A stretch of DNA of 64,000 nucleotides from Sphingomicrobium clamense. GTDB taxonomy: Bacteria; Pseudomonadota; Alphaproteobacteria; Sphingomonadales; Sphingomonadaceae. Positions 44,775 through 54,783 of this stretch are shown here, piece after piece (the first letter of the stretch is position 1; every line of letters starts with the position of its first letter). Position numbers and translations under genes: made by a program. The notes below the pieces were generated by a model. The model worked only from the letters and a program-made list of their open reading frames with translations. It ran no database searches and had not been told where the DNA came from. Location: assembly GCF_019264355.1 (NCBI RefSeq), contig NZ_JAHVAH010000001.1, positions 1,720,001 to 1,784,000 of the forward strand, in the 5' to 3' direction.

Positions 44775-46553
44775 TTAATTTTTGGTTATCGTTGGATTGG
44801 CCTCGCGAAAGAATTGGAGCGCGTCGTCGGGCGCGAGCGGGCGGGCAAAGTGATAGCCCTGCCCTGTCCGGCACCCGAGCGCCGCCAGCGTGGTCGCAAG
44901 CGGCGCGCCTTCGATCCCTTCGGCAGTCGTCGCCATCCCCAACGCCTCTGCCAAGCTGAGAATGGCTCGGACAATCGAAACACTGTCGCTGTCATCGAGC
45001 ATCTGGCGCACGAAACTCTTGTCGATCTTGAGCACGTCGATGGGCAGTTTCTGGAGGTAGGCGAGGCTGGAATAACCGGTGCCGAAATCGTCCATCGACA
45101 GGCTCGCGCCGAGCCCTTTCAGTCCCTCGAATACACGCATGGCGCGCCCCGGGTCCTGGACGATCGCGCTTTCGGTCAGCTCGAGCGTCAGCCGGTCGCC
45201 CGACACGCCGTGATGGCGCAGCGTTTCGCCGACGCAGGTGACGACATCGTCGCGCGCGATCTGGATCGCAGACAGGTTAACCGCGACGTAGAAAGGCAGC
45301 CCTCCCTCGTTCTGGCGGTCCCACGCTGCGATCGTGGCGATCGCGCGGTCGAGCGCCCAGCGCCCGAGGTCTAGGATCAGCCCGCTTTCCTCGGCGACCG
45401 GGATGAACTCGGTCGGCCCGATGCGTCCGCGATCCTCGTGGGTCCAGCGCGCCAGCGCCTCGAACCCCGTTACCGCGCCCGACCTGAGGTCGACCAGCGG
45501 CTGGTAGGCAAGCTCCAATTCCTCATTGTCGATCGCGCGGCGCAGCTCGGTCTCGATGCTGAACCGGCGACGCGCCTCGCGCGCTTCGCTGGGCGCATAG
45601 ACTTCGGGCTTGCCGCTCGCCTTGGCCTGCTTGACCGCGAATTGGGCGTTGCGGAATAGCTCTTCGGCCTCCACGTCGCCGCTCTTGAGCGCGATGCCGA
45701 TGGCGCAATCGACCTTGATCTCCAGCTCCGACAGCTTGAACGGCGTCGACAGGAGGTCGTGGATTCGCGCGGCGGCGGCCATCGCGTCCTGCACCCCGCG
45801 GCGCAGGCTGACGAGGATGCCGAACTCGTTCCCCCCGGTCCGCGCCAGCATGTCGCCCGAGCGCAGCGCGCTCATCAGGCGGCGCGCAAAGGTAATCAGC
45901 AGTTCGTCGCCCGCCAGGCTCCCCATGCTCTCGTTGATGCGCGAGAACCGCAGGATATCGATCGCCAGCACGGCATGATCGATTCCCCGCGCCGGTGTCT
46001 CGTCAAGCGCCTCGATCGTCTCGGTAAAGCGCAGGCGGTTGGGCAGCCCGGTCAGGCTGTCGCGCAGCATCTCGGCGCGCAAATTCTGCTCCGCCTTCAC
46101 CTCCGCGGTGACATCGACCGCGCTCAACAGGCATCGCGCATGGCCTTCGCCATCGGGTAGCAGCGGCGCTAGCTTGAGCTTGCAATAGCGCTTTTGCGGC
46201 GTCTCGCCGACTTCATAGTCGAGATCGGTCGGAGCGGTTGCCGGATCGTGCAGGAAGTTTGCGACGAACGCTCCCGCCTCGCCATTCGCATGATGCGCAT
46301 AAAGGTTCTTGCAGTCGTCATCGGCCGCCGAACGAAGCAGCGCAAGAAAGGCATCGTTAAAGCCGCACACCCACAGCTTGTCATTCTTCCAGCTGTAAAT
46401 GCTCGCCGCCATGGGCAAGGCGTTGAGCAAGGGCAGATGATCGTCGGACGGGTCGATGTCCGGCACGCCGACAACGCCCGCATTACGCGGGCTCACGTCC
46501 ACCCCTTCGGGAGTGACGGTTCGTTCGGCTCCGGCCTTCATGGGCGCTCGCAT
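44775..46553 (-). CDS. PAS-GGDEF-EAL protein
   Basis: 592 residues. An N-terminal PAS-like domain (about 45-155) leads into a GGDEF domain with GNEF instead of DEF (RTGGNEFGI) and an intact DSLTGLPNRLRF, then an EAL domain (about 335-585) with FEALARW, AVNLSAIQIARD, LELTESAI, DDFGTGYSS, LKIDKSF, AEGIEG and QGYHFARP. Phosphodiesterase activity is expected. Diguanylate cyclase activity is doubtful because of the D to N change, although some GGNEF-type domains bind GTP. Cytosolic; no membrane segment. Lies 47 bases downstream of parC and 70 bases upstream of the PilZ gene. Confidence 0.92.
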   Translation of the reverse strand: MRAPMKAGAERTVTPEGVDVSPRNAGVVGVPDIDPSDDHLPLLNALPMAASIYSWKNDKLWVCGFNDAFLALLRSAADDDCKNLYAHHANGEAGAFVANFLHDPATAPTDLDYEVGETPQKRYCKLKLAPLLPDGEGHARCLLSAVDVTAEVKAEQNLRAEMLRDSLTGLPNRLRFTETIEALDETPARGIDHAVLAIDILRFSRINESMGSLAGDELLITFARRLMSALRSGDMLARTGGNEFGILVSLRRGVQDAMAAAARIHDLLSTPFKLSELEIKVDCAIGIALKSGDVEAEELFRNAQFAVKQAKASGKPEVYAPSEAREARRRFSIETELRRAIDNEELELAYQPLVDLRSGAVTGFEALARWTHEDRGRIGPTEFIPVAEESGLILDLGRWALDRAIATIAAWDRQNEGGLPFYVAVNLSAIQIARDDVVTCVGETLRHHGVSGDRLTLELTESAIVQDPGRAMRVFEGLKGLGASLSMDDFGTGYSSLAYLQKLPIDVLKIDKSFVRQMLDDSDSVSIVRAILSLAEALGMATTAEGIEGAPLATTLAALGCRTGQGYHFARPLAPDDALQFFREANPTITKN

Positions 46554-46600
46554 TAAACGAGAGGCGTTAACAGGCCCTAAAACAAGGGATTAACACGGGT

Positions 46601-48853
46601 TTAGTCGTCGTCCGACTTTTCCACCGGCGGGGTGAAGACATTTTCCTGCGGGAAGCCCATCGGCGCCATGCGTCCGGCAGCCCCGCGCGCCACCTTCCAC
46701 GGCAGCACGTCGCTCTCGGTCCGGTTGCGCTTGCCCCCGCCCATCGCCCAGCTGATCCCGTCCTCCAGCTTGAACGCGATCGCGTCCGACAATCCGCCGT
46801 CGCGATAGCGCTGCAACTGCACCCCCGCGCCGCGGCTCATTTCCTTCAATTCATCGAGCTTGAACACCAGCATCTTGCGGTTCTCGCCTACCACCGCGAT
46901 CGCGTCCGCGCCCTCGGGCACGTGCTTCAACAGCTTCATCCGATGCCCCTCCTTGAGGTTCATCAGCTGCTTGCCCTTCTTGGTCTCGGCTATCACCGCT
47001 TCGCCGCGCGCCAGGAAGCCGCGCCCGTCGCTCGCCGCGCACAGCAGCTGCATGTCCGGGGTCACCGGGAACATCGTCACGATGTCCACCTCACCCTCCA
47101 GGTCGACCATCAGCCGCACCGGCTCCCCGAACCCGCGCGCACCGGGCAGCTTGTCGCCGCCCACGGTGAACACCTTCCCGTTCTGCGCCCCGATCAGCAA
47201 TTTGTCGGTCGTGTAGGCGTGGAAGTGGATGTCCGCCTCGTCGCCCTCGCGGAATTTCATGTCGGGGATGGTGGCGAGCTCGGCATGCCCCTTCATCGCG
47301 CGGATCCAGCCCTTCTTCGACAGGATGACGGTAATCGGCTCCTTCTCGATCATCGCAGTCCAGTCGAGGTCGCGCGCCACCTCTTGCTCCTCGACCACGG
47401 TCCGCCGCGGATCGTCGGCATAGTCTTTCGCCAGCGCGCGCATGTCGGCCTTCAACCGCTTCTTTTGCAGCCCCTCATCCTTGACCAGCTCGTCTAGCCC
47501 CGCGCGCTCTTCCACCAGCGCCTCGCGCTCCTTGGTCAGCTCCATTTCCTCGAGCTTGCGCAAGGACCGCAGCCGCATGTTGAGGATCGCCTCGGCCTGC
47601 CGGTCGGTCAACTCGAACTCGGCCATCATGACCTGCTTGGGCTCGTCCTCGGTGCGGATGATCTCGATCACCCGGTCGAGGTTGAGGAACGCCTTCAGGA
47701 AGCCCTCGACCAGCTCCAGCCGGTCGTCGATCTTCCCGATCCGGTGCAGCGAGCGATTGACCAGCACCTCGATCTGGAAGCGGATCCACGCGAGCAGCGC
47801 CTCCTTGAGGCTCATCACGCCCGGCGTCCGCCCGTTCTCCAGCACGTTCAAGTTGAGCGAAAAACGGCTCTCCAGATCGCTCAACTTGTAGAGGCTTTCA
47901 AGCAGCAGGTCCGGGTCCACCGTCCGCGCCTTGGGCTCGAGCACGATGCGGATATCCTCCGCGCTCTCGTCGCGCACATCGGCAAGGATCGGCAGCTTCT
48001 TGTCCCCGATCAGCCCCGCGATCTGCTCGATCAGCTTGCCCTTGCTGACCCCATAGGGAATTTCACTGACGACGAGGTGCCATGCCCCGCCCTTCTCCTT
48101 GATCACCTCGATCCTGGCGCGAATGCGGAAAGAGCCGCGCCCCGTCACATAGGCTTTTTCGATCGTCCTGGGATCGTCGACCAAGACGCCGCCCGTCGGA
48201 AAGTCAGGCCCCTGGACATAGTTCATCAGCGTCGCGTCATGCGCGTTCGGCGTATCGATCAGGTGCACTGCGGCCGCGACCAGCTCGCCGACATTATGCG
48301 GCGGGATCGAGGTCGCCATTCCCACCGCGATCCCCGCCGCCCCGTTGGCGAGCAGGTTGGGGAACAGGCCCGGAAACACTTCGGGCTCCTCGTCCTCGCC
48401 ATTATAGGTCGCGCGATAGTCGACCGTCCCGGCGTCGAGCCCGTCCATCAGCCGCATCGCGGTCTTGGTCAGCCGCGCCTCGGTATAGCGGTAGGCGGCG
48501 GCATTATCGCCGTCGATATTGCCGAAATTCCCCTGCCCCTCGACCAACGGGTAGCGCAGCGAAAAGTCCTGCGCGAGCCGCACCATCGCATCGTAGACCG
48601 ACGCGTCCCCGTGCGGATGATATTTACCGATGACATCGCCGACCACACGCGCCGATTTCTTGTACGCGCCGGTGGGGTTCAGCTTGAGCAAGCGCATGGC
48701 CCAGAGCAGGCGACGGTGCACGGGTTTAAGACCGTCTCTGACGTCGGGAAGGCTACGAGCCGTGATCGTCGAGAGGGCGTAGACCAGGTAACGGTCGGAG
48801 AGGGCGGAACTGAAGGGTTCTGGAGTGATCAGGGAATCGGGTTCGGTGGTCAT
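46601..48853 (-). CDS. parC: DNA topoisomerase IV subunit A
   Basis: 750 residues. It relaxes and unlinks daughter chromosomes with ParE. The breakage-reunion domain has the Tyr in [11 protein letters not shown]. The quinolone-related helix reads [18 protein letters not shown], so the site equivalent to E. coli Ser80 is Ala and that of Glu84 is Asp. The C-terminal beta-pinwheel is shown by repeats such as [16 protein letters not shown]. No parE gene lies in the window. It is followed on the same strand by the GGDEF-EAL gene. Confidence 0.95.
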   Translation of the reverse strand: MTTEPDSLITPEPFSSALSDRYLVYALSTITARSLPDVRDGLKPVHRRLLWAMRLLKLNPTGAYKKSARVVGDVIGKYHPHGDASVYDAMVRLAQDFSLRYPLVEGQGNFGNIDGDNAAAYRYTEARLTKTAMRLMDGLDAGTVDYRATYNGEDEEPEVFPGLFPNLLANGAAGIAVGMATSIPPHNVGELVAAAVHLIDTPNAHDATLMNYVQGPDFPTGGVLVDDPRTIEKAYVTGRGSFRIRARIEVIKEKGGAWHLVVSEIPYGVSKGKLIEQIAGLIGDKKLPILADVRDESAEDIRIVLEPKARTVDPDLLLESLYKLSDLESRFSLNLNVLENGRTPGVMSLKEALLAWIRFQIEVLVNRSLHRIGKIDDRLELVEGFLKAFLNLDRVIEIIRTEDEPKQVMMAEFELTDRQAEAILNMRLRSLRKLEEMELTKEREALVEERAGLDELVKDEGLQKKRLKADMRALAKDYADDPRRTVVEEQEVARDLDWTAMIEKEPITVILSKKGWIRAMKGHAELATIPDMKFREGDEADIHFHAYTTDKLLIGAQNGKVFTVGGDKLPGARGFGEPVRLMVDLEGEVDIVTMFPVTPDMQLLCAASDGRGFLARGEAVIAETKKGKQLMNLKEGHRMKLLKHVPEGADAIAVVGENRKMLVFKLDELKEMSRGAGVQLQRYRDGGLSDAIAFKLEDGISWAMGGGKRNRTESDVLPWKVARGAAGRMAPMGFPQENVFTPPVEKSDDD

Positions 48854-49229
48854 GGCCGGGACGTTAGCGGGAGAGGGGTTGGGGGGCTATGGGGAATGCT
48901 CATTCGGGTTGAAGCCACCAACGCCAATTGCGCCTTAGCCCTTGCTAACCCCGTCGGACGGGTTCGGCTGGGCCGACCCGCCGGCCGCGCGGCGCCGACT
49001 CTTCGCCCAACTCGCTTATTGCTTCGCAAACGCTTCGTTACACTCGGCGGCGCGCGCTGGGTGAACCGCATATGAACAATTAACGTTAGTTTTCCGGGAA
49101 AAACTGACATTGCTGTCGATAAGAACGGCTGGGCGCTTTGCGGCCTCGATTGGGCGAATTTGGGGCATCCGGCGGCGATCGATGCGCGTATCTGGGCTCC
49201 ATTCGAAATCAATCGAAGGACCAGAAACC
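48854..49229. other. Gene-free region between parC and the His-rich gene
   Basis: No supported gene. An AGTTTTCC/GGGAAAAACT near-palindrome (49088-49105) lies about 125 bases before the His-rich gene and may be an operator. The rest shows no clear promoter by eye. Confidence 0.5.
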
Positions 49230-49841
49230 ATGAACAAGTATAGCGTAACCCTTTCGGCCCTCGCGGTCGCCGTCGCGGCGCCCTCGCTCGCACAGGCGCA
49301 GTCGATCGGCATCGGTGGCGGTGCCGGCGGCATTGTCGGCGTCGGGATCGGCCAGGATATCGGCGGCGCCATCGGCGTCGGCGCACGCGGCAATGCGGGT
49401 GCAAATGTCGGTTCGGTCGTGGACCGCGCCACCGGCACCGCGCGCCAGGCGGTCGGCGTCGTGCGCGAAAGCGTTCGTGACATGCCCCCGCCCCCGGGCG
49501 CAGAGGTCTCGGCCCGCGCCAGCGCCGATGCCCATGGTCATGGTCATGGTCATGGTGCGGGCGGTGTCGCCGACGTGCATGGCCGCGCGCTGATCGATCT
49601 CGATGCCGTTGCGCTGGGCAGTGCCGTCGCCAACCGCGCGGGTGAAGTCGTCGGCCGCGTCCGCTCGATCGCCCGCAACGCCAGCCGCACCCCGGTCGGT
49701 CTCGCGGTCGAACTCGACAGCGGCACCGTCGTCACCGTGCCCCACGCCGCGTTGGCTATGGAAGGCGACGCGCTCGTGATGCTCGAACAGCCGATGGCGG
49801 ACGATCATCACGACCATCATGACGACATGGACCACGAATAG
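49230..49841 (+). CDS. Exported His-rich protein with PRC-barrel-like C-terminus
   Basis: 203 residues with a signal peptide (about 1-24, APSLAQAQS). A Gly-rich stretch (about 25-60) is followed by the motif AHGHGHGHGAGG, then a region (about 118-190) resembling a PRC barrel: NRAGEVVGRVRSIARN, VGLAVELDSGTVVTVPHAAL. The C-terminus is again His/Asp-rich (DDHHDHHDDMDHE). The two His clusters suggest metal binding in the periplasm. GAAGGA precedes the ATG at 49230. No close neighbour shares a function; a pair of hairpins follows. Confidence 0.75.
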   Translation: MNKYSVTLSALAVAVAAPSLAQAQSIGIGGGAGGIVGVGIGQDIGGAIGVGARGNAGANVGSVVDRATGTARQAVGVVRESVRDMPPPPGAEVSARASADAHGHGHGHGAGGVADVHGRALIDLDAVALGSAVANRAGEVVGRVRSIARNASRTPVGLAVELDSGTVVTVPHAALAMEGDALVMLEQPMADDHHDHHDDMDHE

Positions 49842-49850
49842 TCCGTGACT

Positions 49851-49897
49851 GGCAGGCCGGATGGCGAAGGGCTCCCCGACCATCGCCCCGGCCTGCC
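49851..49897 (+). repeat. First stem-loop between the His-rich gene and purC
   Basis: GGCAGGCCGG (49851-49860) and CCGGCCTGCC (49888-49897) are a perfect 10-bp inverted repeat around 27 nt, 10 bases after the His-rich gene stop. It could be a terminator without a U-tract or part of a leader. Confidence 0.6.
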
Positions 49898-49899
49898 GC

Positions 49900-49945
49900 A
49901 ATCGGCGAGCAGTCGACATTCCCCCAAGGCAACTGCTCGCCGATT
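49900..49945 (+). repeat. Second stem-loop upstream of purC
   Basis: AATCGGCGAGCAGT (49900-49913) and ACTGCTCGCCGATT (49932-49945) form a perfect 14-bp inverted repeat around 18 nt, 59 bases before the purC GTG. There is no T-run beyond it. It may be a leader hairpin or Rho-dependent end. Confidence 0.7.
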
Positions 49946-50004
49946 GCCCCCTTTCGCGCTTGGCCCTATAGCCGCCGCTCAACCCCTCAAAAGGACGGAT
50001 TCGC

Positions 50005-50790
50005 GTGAGCAGAAGGCGGCAAATCTACGAAGGCAAGGCAAAGATCCTCTACGAGGGGCCCGAGCCCGGCACGCTCGTCCAATATTTCAAGGACGACGCG
50101 ACCGCCTTCAATGCGCAGAAGAAGGGGCAGATCGCCGGAAAAGGCGTGCTCAACAACCGCATCTCCGAACATATCTTCAAATCGCTAGCGACCATCGGCG
50201 TGCCGACCCATTTCATGCGCCGCCTCAACATGCGCGAACAATTGATCCGCCAGGTCGAGATCGTGCCGATCGAGGTCATCGTGCGCAACGTCGCCGCAGG
50301 CACTTTGTCGAAGCGCCTCGGGATCGAGGAAGGCACGCAGCTGCCCCGCACGATCATCGAATATTGCTACAAGAATGACGAGCTCGGCGATCCGATGGTC
50401 GCCGACGAGCATATCGCCTGCTTCGGCTGGGCGAGCCAGGACGAGATGAACGACATCGCCGACATGGCGATCCGCATCAACGACTTCATGTGCGGCATGT
50501 TCTCCGGCATCGGCATCCGCCTCGTCGACTTCAAACTGGAGTTCGGCCGCCTGTTCGACGGCGATTTCTCGCGCATCATCCTCGCCGACGAAATCTCGCC
50601 CGACAGCTGCCGCCTGTGGGACATGAAGTCGAACAAGAAGCTCGACAAGGACCGCTTCCGCCAGGACCTCGGCGACGTCGCCGAAGCCTACCAGGAAATC
50701 GCCCGCCGCCTCGGCCTCCTCACCAACGAAGACGGCGAAGCCGGCGCGGTCCTCGACCTCGACGCGCACAGGAATAAAAAAGGTAAGTGA
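50005..50790 (+). CDS. purC: Phosphoribosylaminoimidazole-succinocarboxamide synthase
   Basis: 261 residues from a GTG with an AAGGACGG site. It joins aspartate to CAIR in purine synthesis. Motifs: [45 protein letters not shown], and [10 protein letters not shown]...[15 protein letters not shown]. The C-terminal GTG of priA overlaps its stop (GTGA), which couples the two genes. Confidence 0.96.
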   Translation: MSRRRQIYEGKAKILYEGPEPGTLVQYFKDDATAFNAQKKGQIAGKGVLNNRISEHIFKSLATIGVPTHFMRRLNMREQLIRQVEIVPIEVIVRNVAAGTLSKRLGIEEGTQLPRTIIEYCYKNDELGDPMVADEHIACFGWASQDEMNDIADMAIRINDFMCGMFSGIGIRLVDFKLEFGRLFDGDFSRIILADEISPDSCRLWDMKSNKKLDKDRFRQDLGDVAEAYQEIARRLGLLTNEDGEAGAVLDLDAHRNKKGK

Positions 50791-52952
50791 GTGTTCGGCG
50801 CACCCGCGTCGTCACCCTGAACGCCGCGCTCGGGCCTCTCGATTATCGCGTGCCCGACGGCGTGGAGGTTGCGCCGGGAGACGTCCTGCACGTCCCGCTC
50901 GGCCCCCGCCAGCTGGTCGGCGTCGCGTGGGAGCCTGAGCGGCTCCCGACCGAAGAAGTCGGCGACAACCGCCTCCGCCCGTTCCTTGGCAAGGTCGACA
51001 TTCCCCCGCTCCCCGCCCCGCTCCGCCGCCTGTGCGAGTGGACCGCAGACTATTACCTCTCCCCGCTCGCCAGCGTGTTGCGCATGGTGCTGCCAAGCGC
51101 CGCCTTCGCCAACCCGCGACAGCTCACCGAATATCGCCCCACCGGCACCCGCCCCGACCGCATGACGCCCCAGCGCACCCGCGCGCTCGAAAAGCTCGAA
51201 GGGCGGCAGGGCAGCGTCCGCGAACTCGCCCGCCACGCGGGGGTCAGCGACGGCGTGATCCGCGGCCTCGTCAACGCGCTGGCCTTGGAGCCCGTCGCCA
51301 TCGACGCCGACGCGCCCTTCCCCGTCCCCGATCCCGATTTCGACCCGCCCGAGCTGCGCCCCGAACAGGCCGACGCCGCCAAACGCCTGCGGTCATCGAT
51401 CGGCCAGGGGTTCCAGCCCTTCCTGCTCGACGGCGTCACCGGCAGCGGCAAGACCGAAGTCTATTTCGAGCATGTCGCCGAGGCGCTCCGGCAGGACAGG
51501 CAGATCCTCGTCCTGCTCCCTGAAATCGCGCTCACCGAGCCCTTCCTCACCCGCTTCACCAAGCGCTTCGGCTGCGAGCCCGTCGCGTGGCACAGCGACC
51601 TGCGCGCCTCCGAGCGCCGCCGCGCCTGGCGCGCCATTGCCACGGGCGAAGCCAAGGTCGTCGTCGGCGCCCGCTCCAGCCTCTTCCTCCCCTACGCCAA
51701 GCTAGGCCTGATCGTCGTCGACGAGGCCCACGAGACCAGTTTCAAGCAGGAAGAAGGCGTCCAGTACCACGCCCGCGACGTGGCCGTGATGCGCGGAAAT
51801 TTCGAGGACATTCCGGTCCTGCTCGCCTCCGCCACCCCCGCGATCGAAACCCGCCACATGGTCGACATCGGCCGCTACGAGGAGGTCAGGCTCACGGAGC
51901 GCCACGCCACCGCCGAGCTGCCCGAGTTGAGAGCCGTCGACCTCACGCAGGATCCGCCCGACCGGCAGCGTTGGCTCTCCCCTTCGCTGGTGCGCGAACT
52001 CGAGAAGAATCTCGAGGCTGGTGAGCAATCTTTGCTCTTCCTTAACCGCCGCGGCTTCGCCCCCCTCACCCTCTGCCGCACCTGTGGCCACCGCTTCCAA
52101 TGCCCCAACTGCACCGCCTGGATGGTCGAACACAGGTTGATGGCAAGGTTGGCTTGCCACCACTGCGGGCATGTGATGCCTCCACCCAGCGAGTGCCCCG
52201 AATGCGGTGAGGAGGACACGCTGGTTGCCTGCGGCCCCGGCGTCGAACGCATCGCCGACGAGGTGAAAGCGCTCTTCCCCGACGCCAAGACCGCGGTCGT
52301 CACCTCGGACACAATCTGGAGTCCCGCGAGAGCCGCAGAGTTCGTGCACGCCATGGAGGCGGGCGAGATCGACATCGTGGTCGGCACCCAGTTGGTGACC
52401 AAAGGCTACCACTTCCCCGACCTCACGCTCGTCGGCGTGGTCGATGCGGACCTCGCGCTGCAAGGCGGCGACCTGCGCGCGGCCGAGCGGAGTTTCCAGC
52501 AGATCATGCAGGTCGCGGGGCGCGCCGGGCGTGGTGAGAAACCGGGCCGCGTGCTGATCCAGACCCACGACCCCTCCGCCCCCGTGCTCGAAGCACTGGT
52601 CGCGGGCGACGGTCCGGGCTTCTACGAGGCCGAGACCGAGGCACGGCGCGGCGCCGCCATGCCGCCCTTCGGCAGGCTCGCCGCCATCATTGTAAGCGCG
52701 GAAGAAGAAGCCGACGCGGTCGGCACCGCCAAGCGATTGGGGGACAAGCGACCCAATGTGGAGGGAATGGCGATCTACGGCCCCGCGCCCGCACCGCTCG
52801 CGATGCTGCGCGGCCGCAACCGCCAACGGCTGCTGGTCCACGCCGAACGCAAGCTCGATGTCCAGGCCGAAATCCGCAAATGGCTCGACCAGGTCGACTG
52901 GCCCAGCCGGGTACGCGTCACGGTCGATGTCGATCCCTATAGTTTCGTCTAA
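50787..52952 (+). CDS. priA: Primosomal protein N' (replication restart helicase)
   Basis: 721 residues from a GTG overlapping the purC stop. It restarts stalled forks. Walker [16 protein letters not shown] box [11 protein letters not shown], and motif [25 protein letters not shown] are visible; the zinc-binding Cys pairs are [18 protein letters not shown] and CPECG. No gene for PriB or DnaT is nearby. A short inverted repeat lies just after the stop. Confidence 0.95.
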   Translation: MSVRRTRVVTLNAALGPLDYRVPDGVEVAPGDVLHVPLGPRQLVGVAWEPERLPTEEVGDNRLRPFLGKVDIPPLPAPLRRLCEWTADYYLSPLASVLRMVLPSAAFANPRQLTEYRPTGTRPDRMTPQRTRALEKLEGRQGSVRELARHAGVSDGVIRGLVNALALEPVAIDADAPFPVPDPDFDPPELRPEQADAAKRLRSSIGQGFQPFLLDGVTGSGKTEVYFEHVAEALRQDRQILVLLPEIALTEPFLTRFTKRFGCEPVAWHSDLRASERRRAWRAIATGEAKVVVGARSSLFLPYAKLGLIVVDEAHETSFKQEEGVQYHARDVAVMRGNFEDIPVLLASATPAIETRHMVDIGRYEEVRLTERHATAELPELRAVDLTQDPPDRQRWLSPSLVRELEKNLEAGEQSLLFLNRRGFAPLTLCRTCGHRFQCPNCTAWMVEHRLMARLACHHCGHVMPPPSECPECGEEDTLVACGPGVERIADEVKALFPDAKTAVVTSDTIWSPARAAEFVHAMEAGEIDIVVGTQLVTKGYHFPDLTLVGVVDADLALQGGDLRAAERSFQQIMQVAGRAGRGEKPGRVLIQTHDPSAPVLEALVAGDGPGFYEAETEARRGAAMPPFGRLAAIIVSAEEEADAVGTAKRLGDKRPNVEGMAIYGPAPAPLAMLRGRNRQRLLVHAERKLDVQAEIRKWLDQVDWPSRVRVTVDVDPYSFV

Positions 52953-52953
52953 A

Positions 52954-52980
52954 CAAGCACTTAACCGCGATTAATGCTTG
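52954..52980. repeat. Imperfect inverted repeat after priA
   Basis: CAAGCA-C-TTAA is repeated as TTAA-TGCTTG around CCGCGA. It lies between the priA stop and the HExxH gene and has no T-run, so it may be an operator for the downstream gene rather than a terminator. Confidence 0.35.
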
Positions 52981-53041
52981 CGATGATGGTCTTGATGCAC
53001 AAGACTGGGACCATCAGTTTGAGAAAGGTCCGGGGGACAGG

Positions 53042-54730
53042 ATGAACAAGTTTGGGTTGGGGCTGCTTGCCGGTGTGGCGGGCATGGTGGCATTTCCGGC
53101 GGCGGCGGATGCACAGTGGAAGCGCGCGGAAACGCCGCACTTCATCATCTATTCGGAAGAATCGAGCGACAAGCTCGAAGACTTCGCGCGCGAACTGGAA
53201 TTGTTCGACGGCGCCTACCGCATGGCGCGCGGCGTTCCCAATCGCGAACTGGACGAAGGCAACAAGGTCCGGGTGTTCGCGGTCGAAACGCTGAACGAGG
53301 TCGAAGAAGCCGCAGGCGGCGCAAGCGGGGTCGCGGGCTTCTACATTCCGCGCCTCTCGGGTCCGGTCGCGGTCGTCCCGCGCGTAGGGGGCGGCAACAA
53401 CGCCCGCGGCATCACGCCCGAGGTGATCTTCTACCACGAATACACCCATCACCTGATGTTCGAGACGCTCTACAGCCCGATGCCGGCATGGCTGCGCGAA
53501 GGCTTTGCGGAGTTTTTTGGCACTGCAGAGGTCGACGTCGACAAGAGCCAGGTGGAGCTGGGCCGACCGGCCATGCACCGCGCGGACCAGCTGCAATATG
53601 TCAATCCGGTCCCGATGGAGCAGATGCTCGGCGACGATCTCGACTATAGCGATTTTCGCGACGTGACGTCGGTCTATGCCTGGGGCTGGAAGCTGACGCA
53701 CTATCTGACGTTCGAGGAGAGCCGCGCCGGCCAGCTCGACAACTATATCGCCGGCCTGATGCGCGGCGAGGAGCCGGTCGCGGCGGCCAAGGCTGCCTTT
53801 GGCGACCTCGATCGACTGGGCGGCGAGATGCGCGGTTATCGCAAGAAGCAGCGCCTGCCCTACGTCCGCCTCGACGTACCGCGCCTGCCTGACAATGCGG
53901 TGCGCATTCGCGACGTCACGCCCGGCATGGAAATGGCCATGCCCGCTTATATGCGCTCGCAGGTCGGCGTCTCGAGCGAGGAAGAAGCGCAGGCCGTTGT
54001 CGACGACGTGCTCAAGGCGGCGCGTGCCCATCCCGACGACGCGATGGTGCAGCGCGTGCTGGCCGAGGCGCAGTATGACCTGCGCAATTTCGACAAGGCC
54101 AAGGAAGCGGCCGAACGCGCGATCGAGCTCGATCCCGAGCTGGTCGATGCGCATCTCTATATCGCCAAGATCGCCATGGCGCGCGTGAACCCGCCCGACA
54201 GCTGGGAAGAAATCGAACGCCAGGTCGAGGAAGCCAAGAAAAAGGCGGAAGCGAAAAAGAAGGGCGAGAAGTATGAGGAGCCCGAGAAAGTCGAGAAGGA
54301 CAAGCCCGATCTCGACCCCGACGTGCGCTACGCGCTGTTCCAGGAGGCTCGCGAGCATATCCAGATTGCCCGCGACCTCGCGCCCAAGGATCCCGAGCCG
54401 CTCTACATGTTCTACGACACGTTCGTCGAAGAAGGCGTCGCGCCGCCGATGGTCGCGCTACAGGGACTGATCCAGGCGGTTCAGCTTGCGCCCTATGACA
54501 CCGAAGCACGGTTCGAGGGTGCCAAGGCGCTGCTGACCCATAATAACACCAAGGACGCCGAGGTCCTGCTCTCGGCCATCGCGTACAATACGCACGGCCT
54601 TGGCTCGGCGAAGGCCGCGCGGGCGATGATCGACCTCATCCGCGAAGGCAAGACCGAGGCCGCGATCGCGATCGACCCCGAAGACTTTTCGGGCGACGAG
54701 GACGAAGAGGAAGAGGGCGCCGAAGCCTAG
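53042..54730 (+). CDS. Exported HExxH putative peptidase with TPR-like repeats
   Basis: 562 residues with a signal peptide (about 1-25, PAAADAQW). The metal motif HEYTHHLM (about 140) and the downstream Glu in LREGFAEFFG fit a gluzincin-type peptidase (DUF1570-like). From about 320 the chain is helical with TPR-like phrases (AARAHPDDAMVQRVLAEAQYDLRNFDKAKEAAERAIELDPELVDAH split over residues), interrupted by a Lys/Glu-rich coil (about 400-425), and it ends in an acidic tail. Predicted periplasmic; activity not proven. Possibly cotranscribed with the downstream photolyase. Confidence 0.8.
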   Translation: MNKFGLGLLAGVAGMVAFPAAADAQWKRAETPHFIIYSEESSDKLEDFARELELFDGAYRMARGVPNRELDEGNKVRVFAVETLNEVEEAAGGASGVAGFYIPRLSGPVAVVPRVGGGNNARGITPEVIFYHEYTHHLMFETLYSPMPAWLREGFAEFFGTAEVDVDKSQVELGRPAMHRADQLQYVNPVPMEQMLGDDLDYSDFRDVTSVYAWGWKLTHYLTFEESRAGQLDNYIAGLMRGEEPVAAAKAAFGDLDRLGGEMRGYRKKQRLPYVRLDVPRLPDNAVRIRDVTPGMEMAMPAYMRSQVGVSSEEEAQAVVDDVLKAARAHPDDAMVQRVLAEAQYDLRNFDKAKEAAERAIELDPELVDAHLYIAKIAMARVNPPDSWEEIERQVEEAKKKAEAKKKGEKYEEPEKVEKDKPDLDPDVRYALFQEAREHIQIARDLAPKDPEPLYMFYDTFVEEGVAPPMVALQGLIQAVQLAPYDTEARFEGAKALLTHNNTKDAEVLLSAIAYNTHGLGSAKAARAMIDLIREGKTEAAIAIDPEDFSGDEDEEEEGAEA

Positions 54731-54783
54731 GGCTTTGGTCCACCCGAGGGAGCGATGGGTCGCCTTGCCCCGTTAGGACGGGC

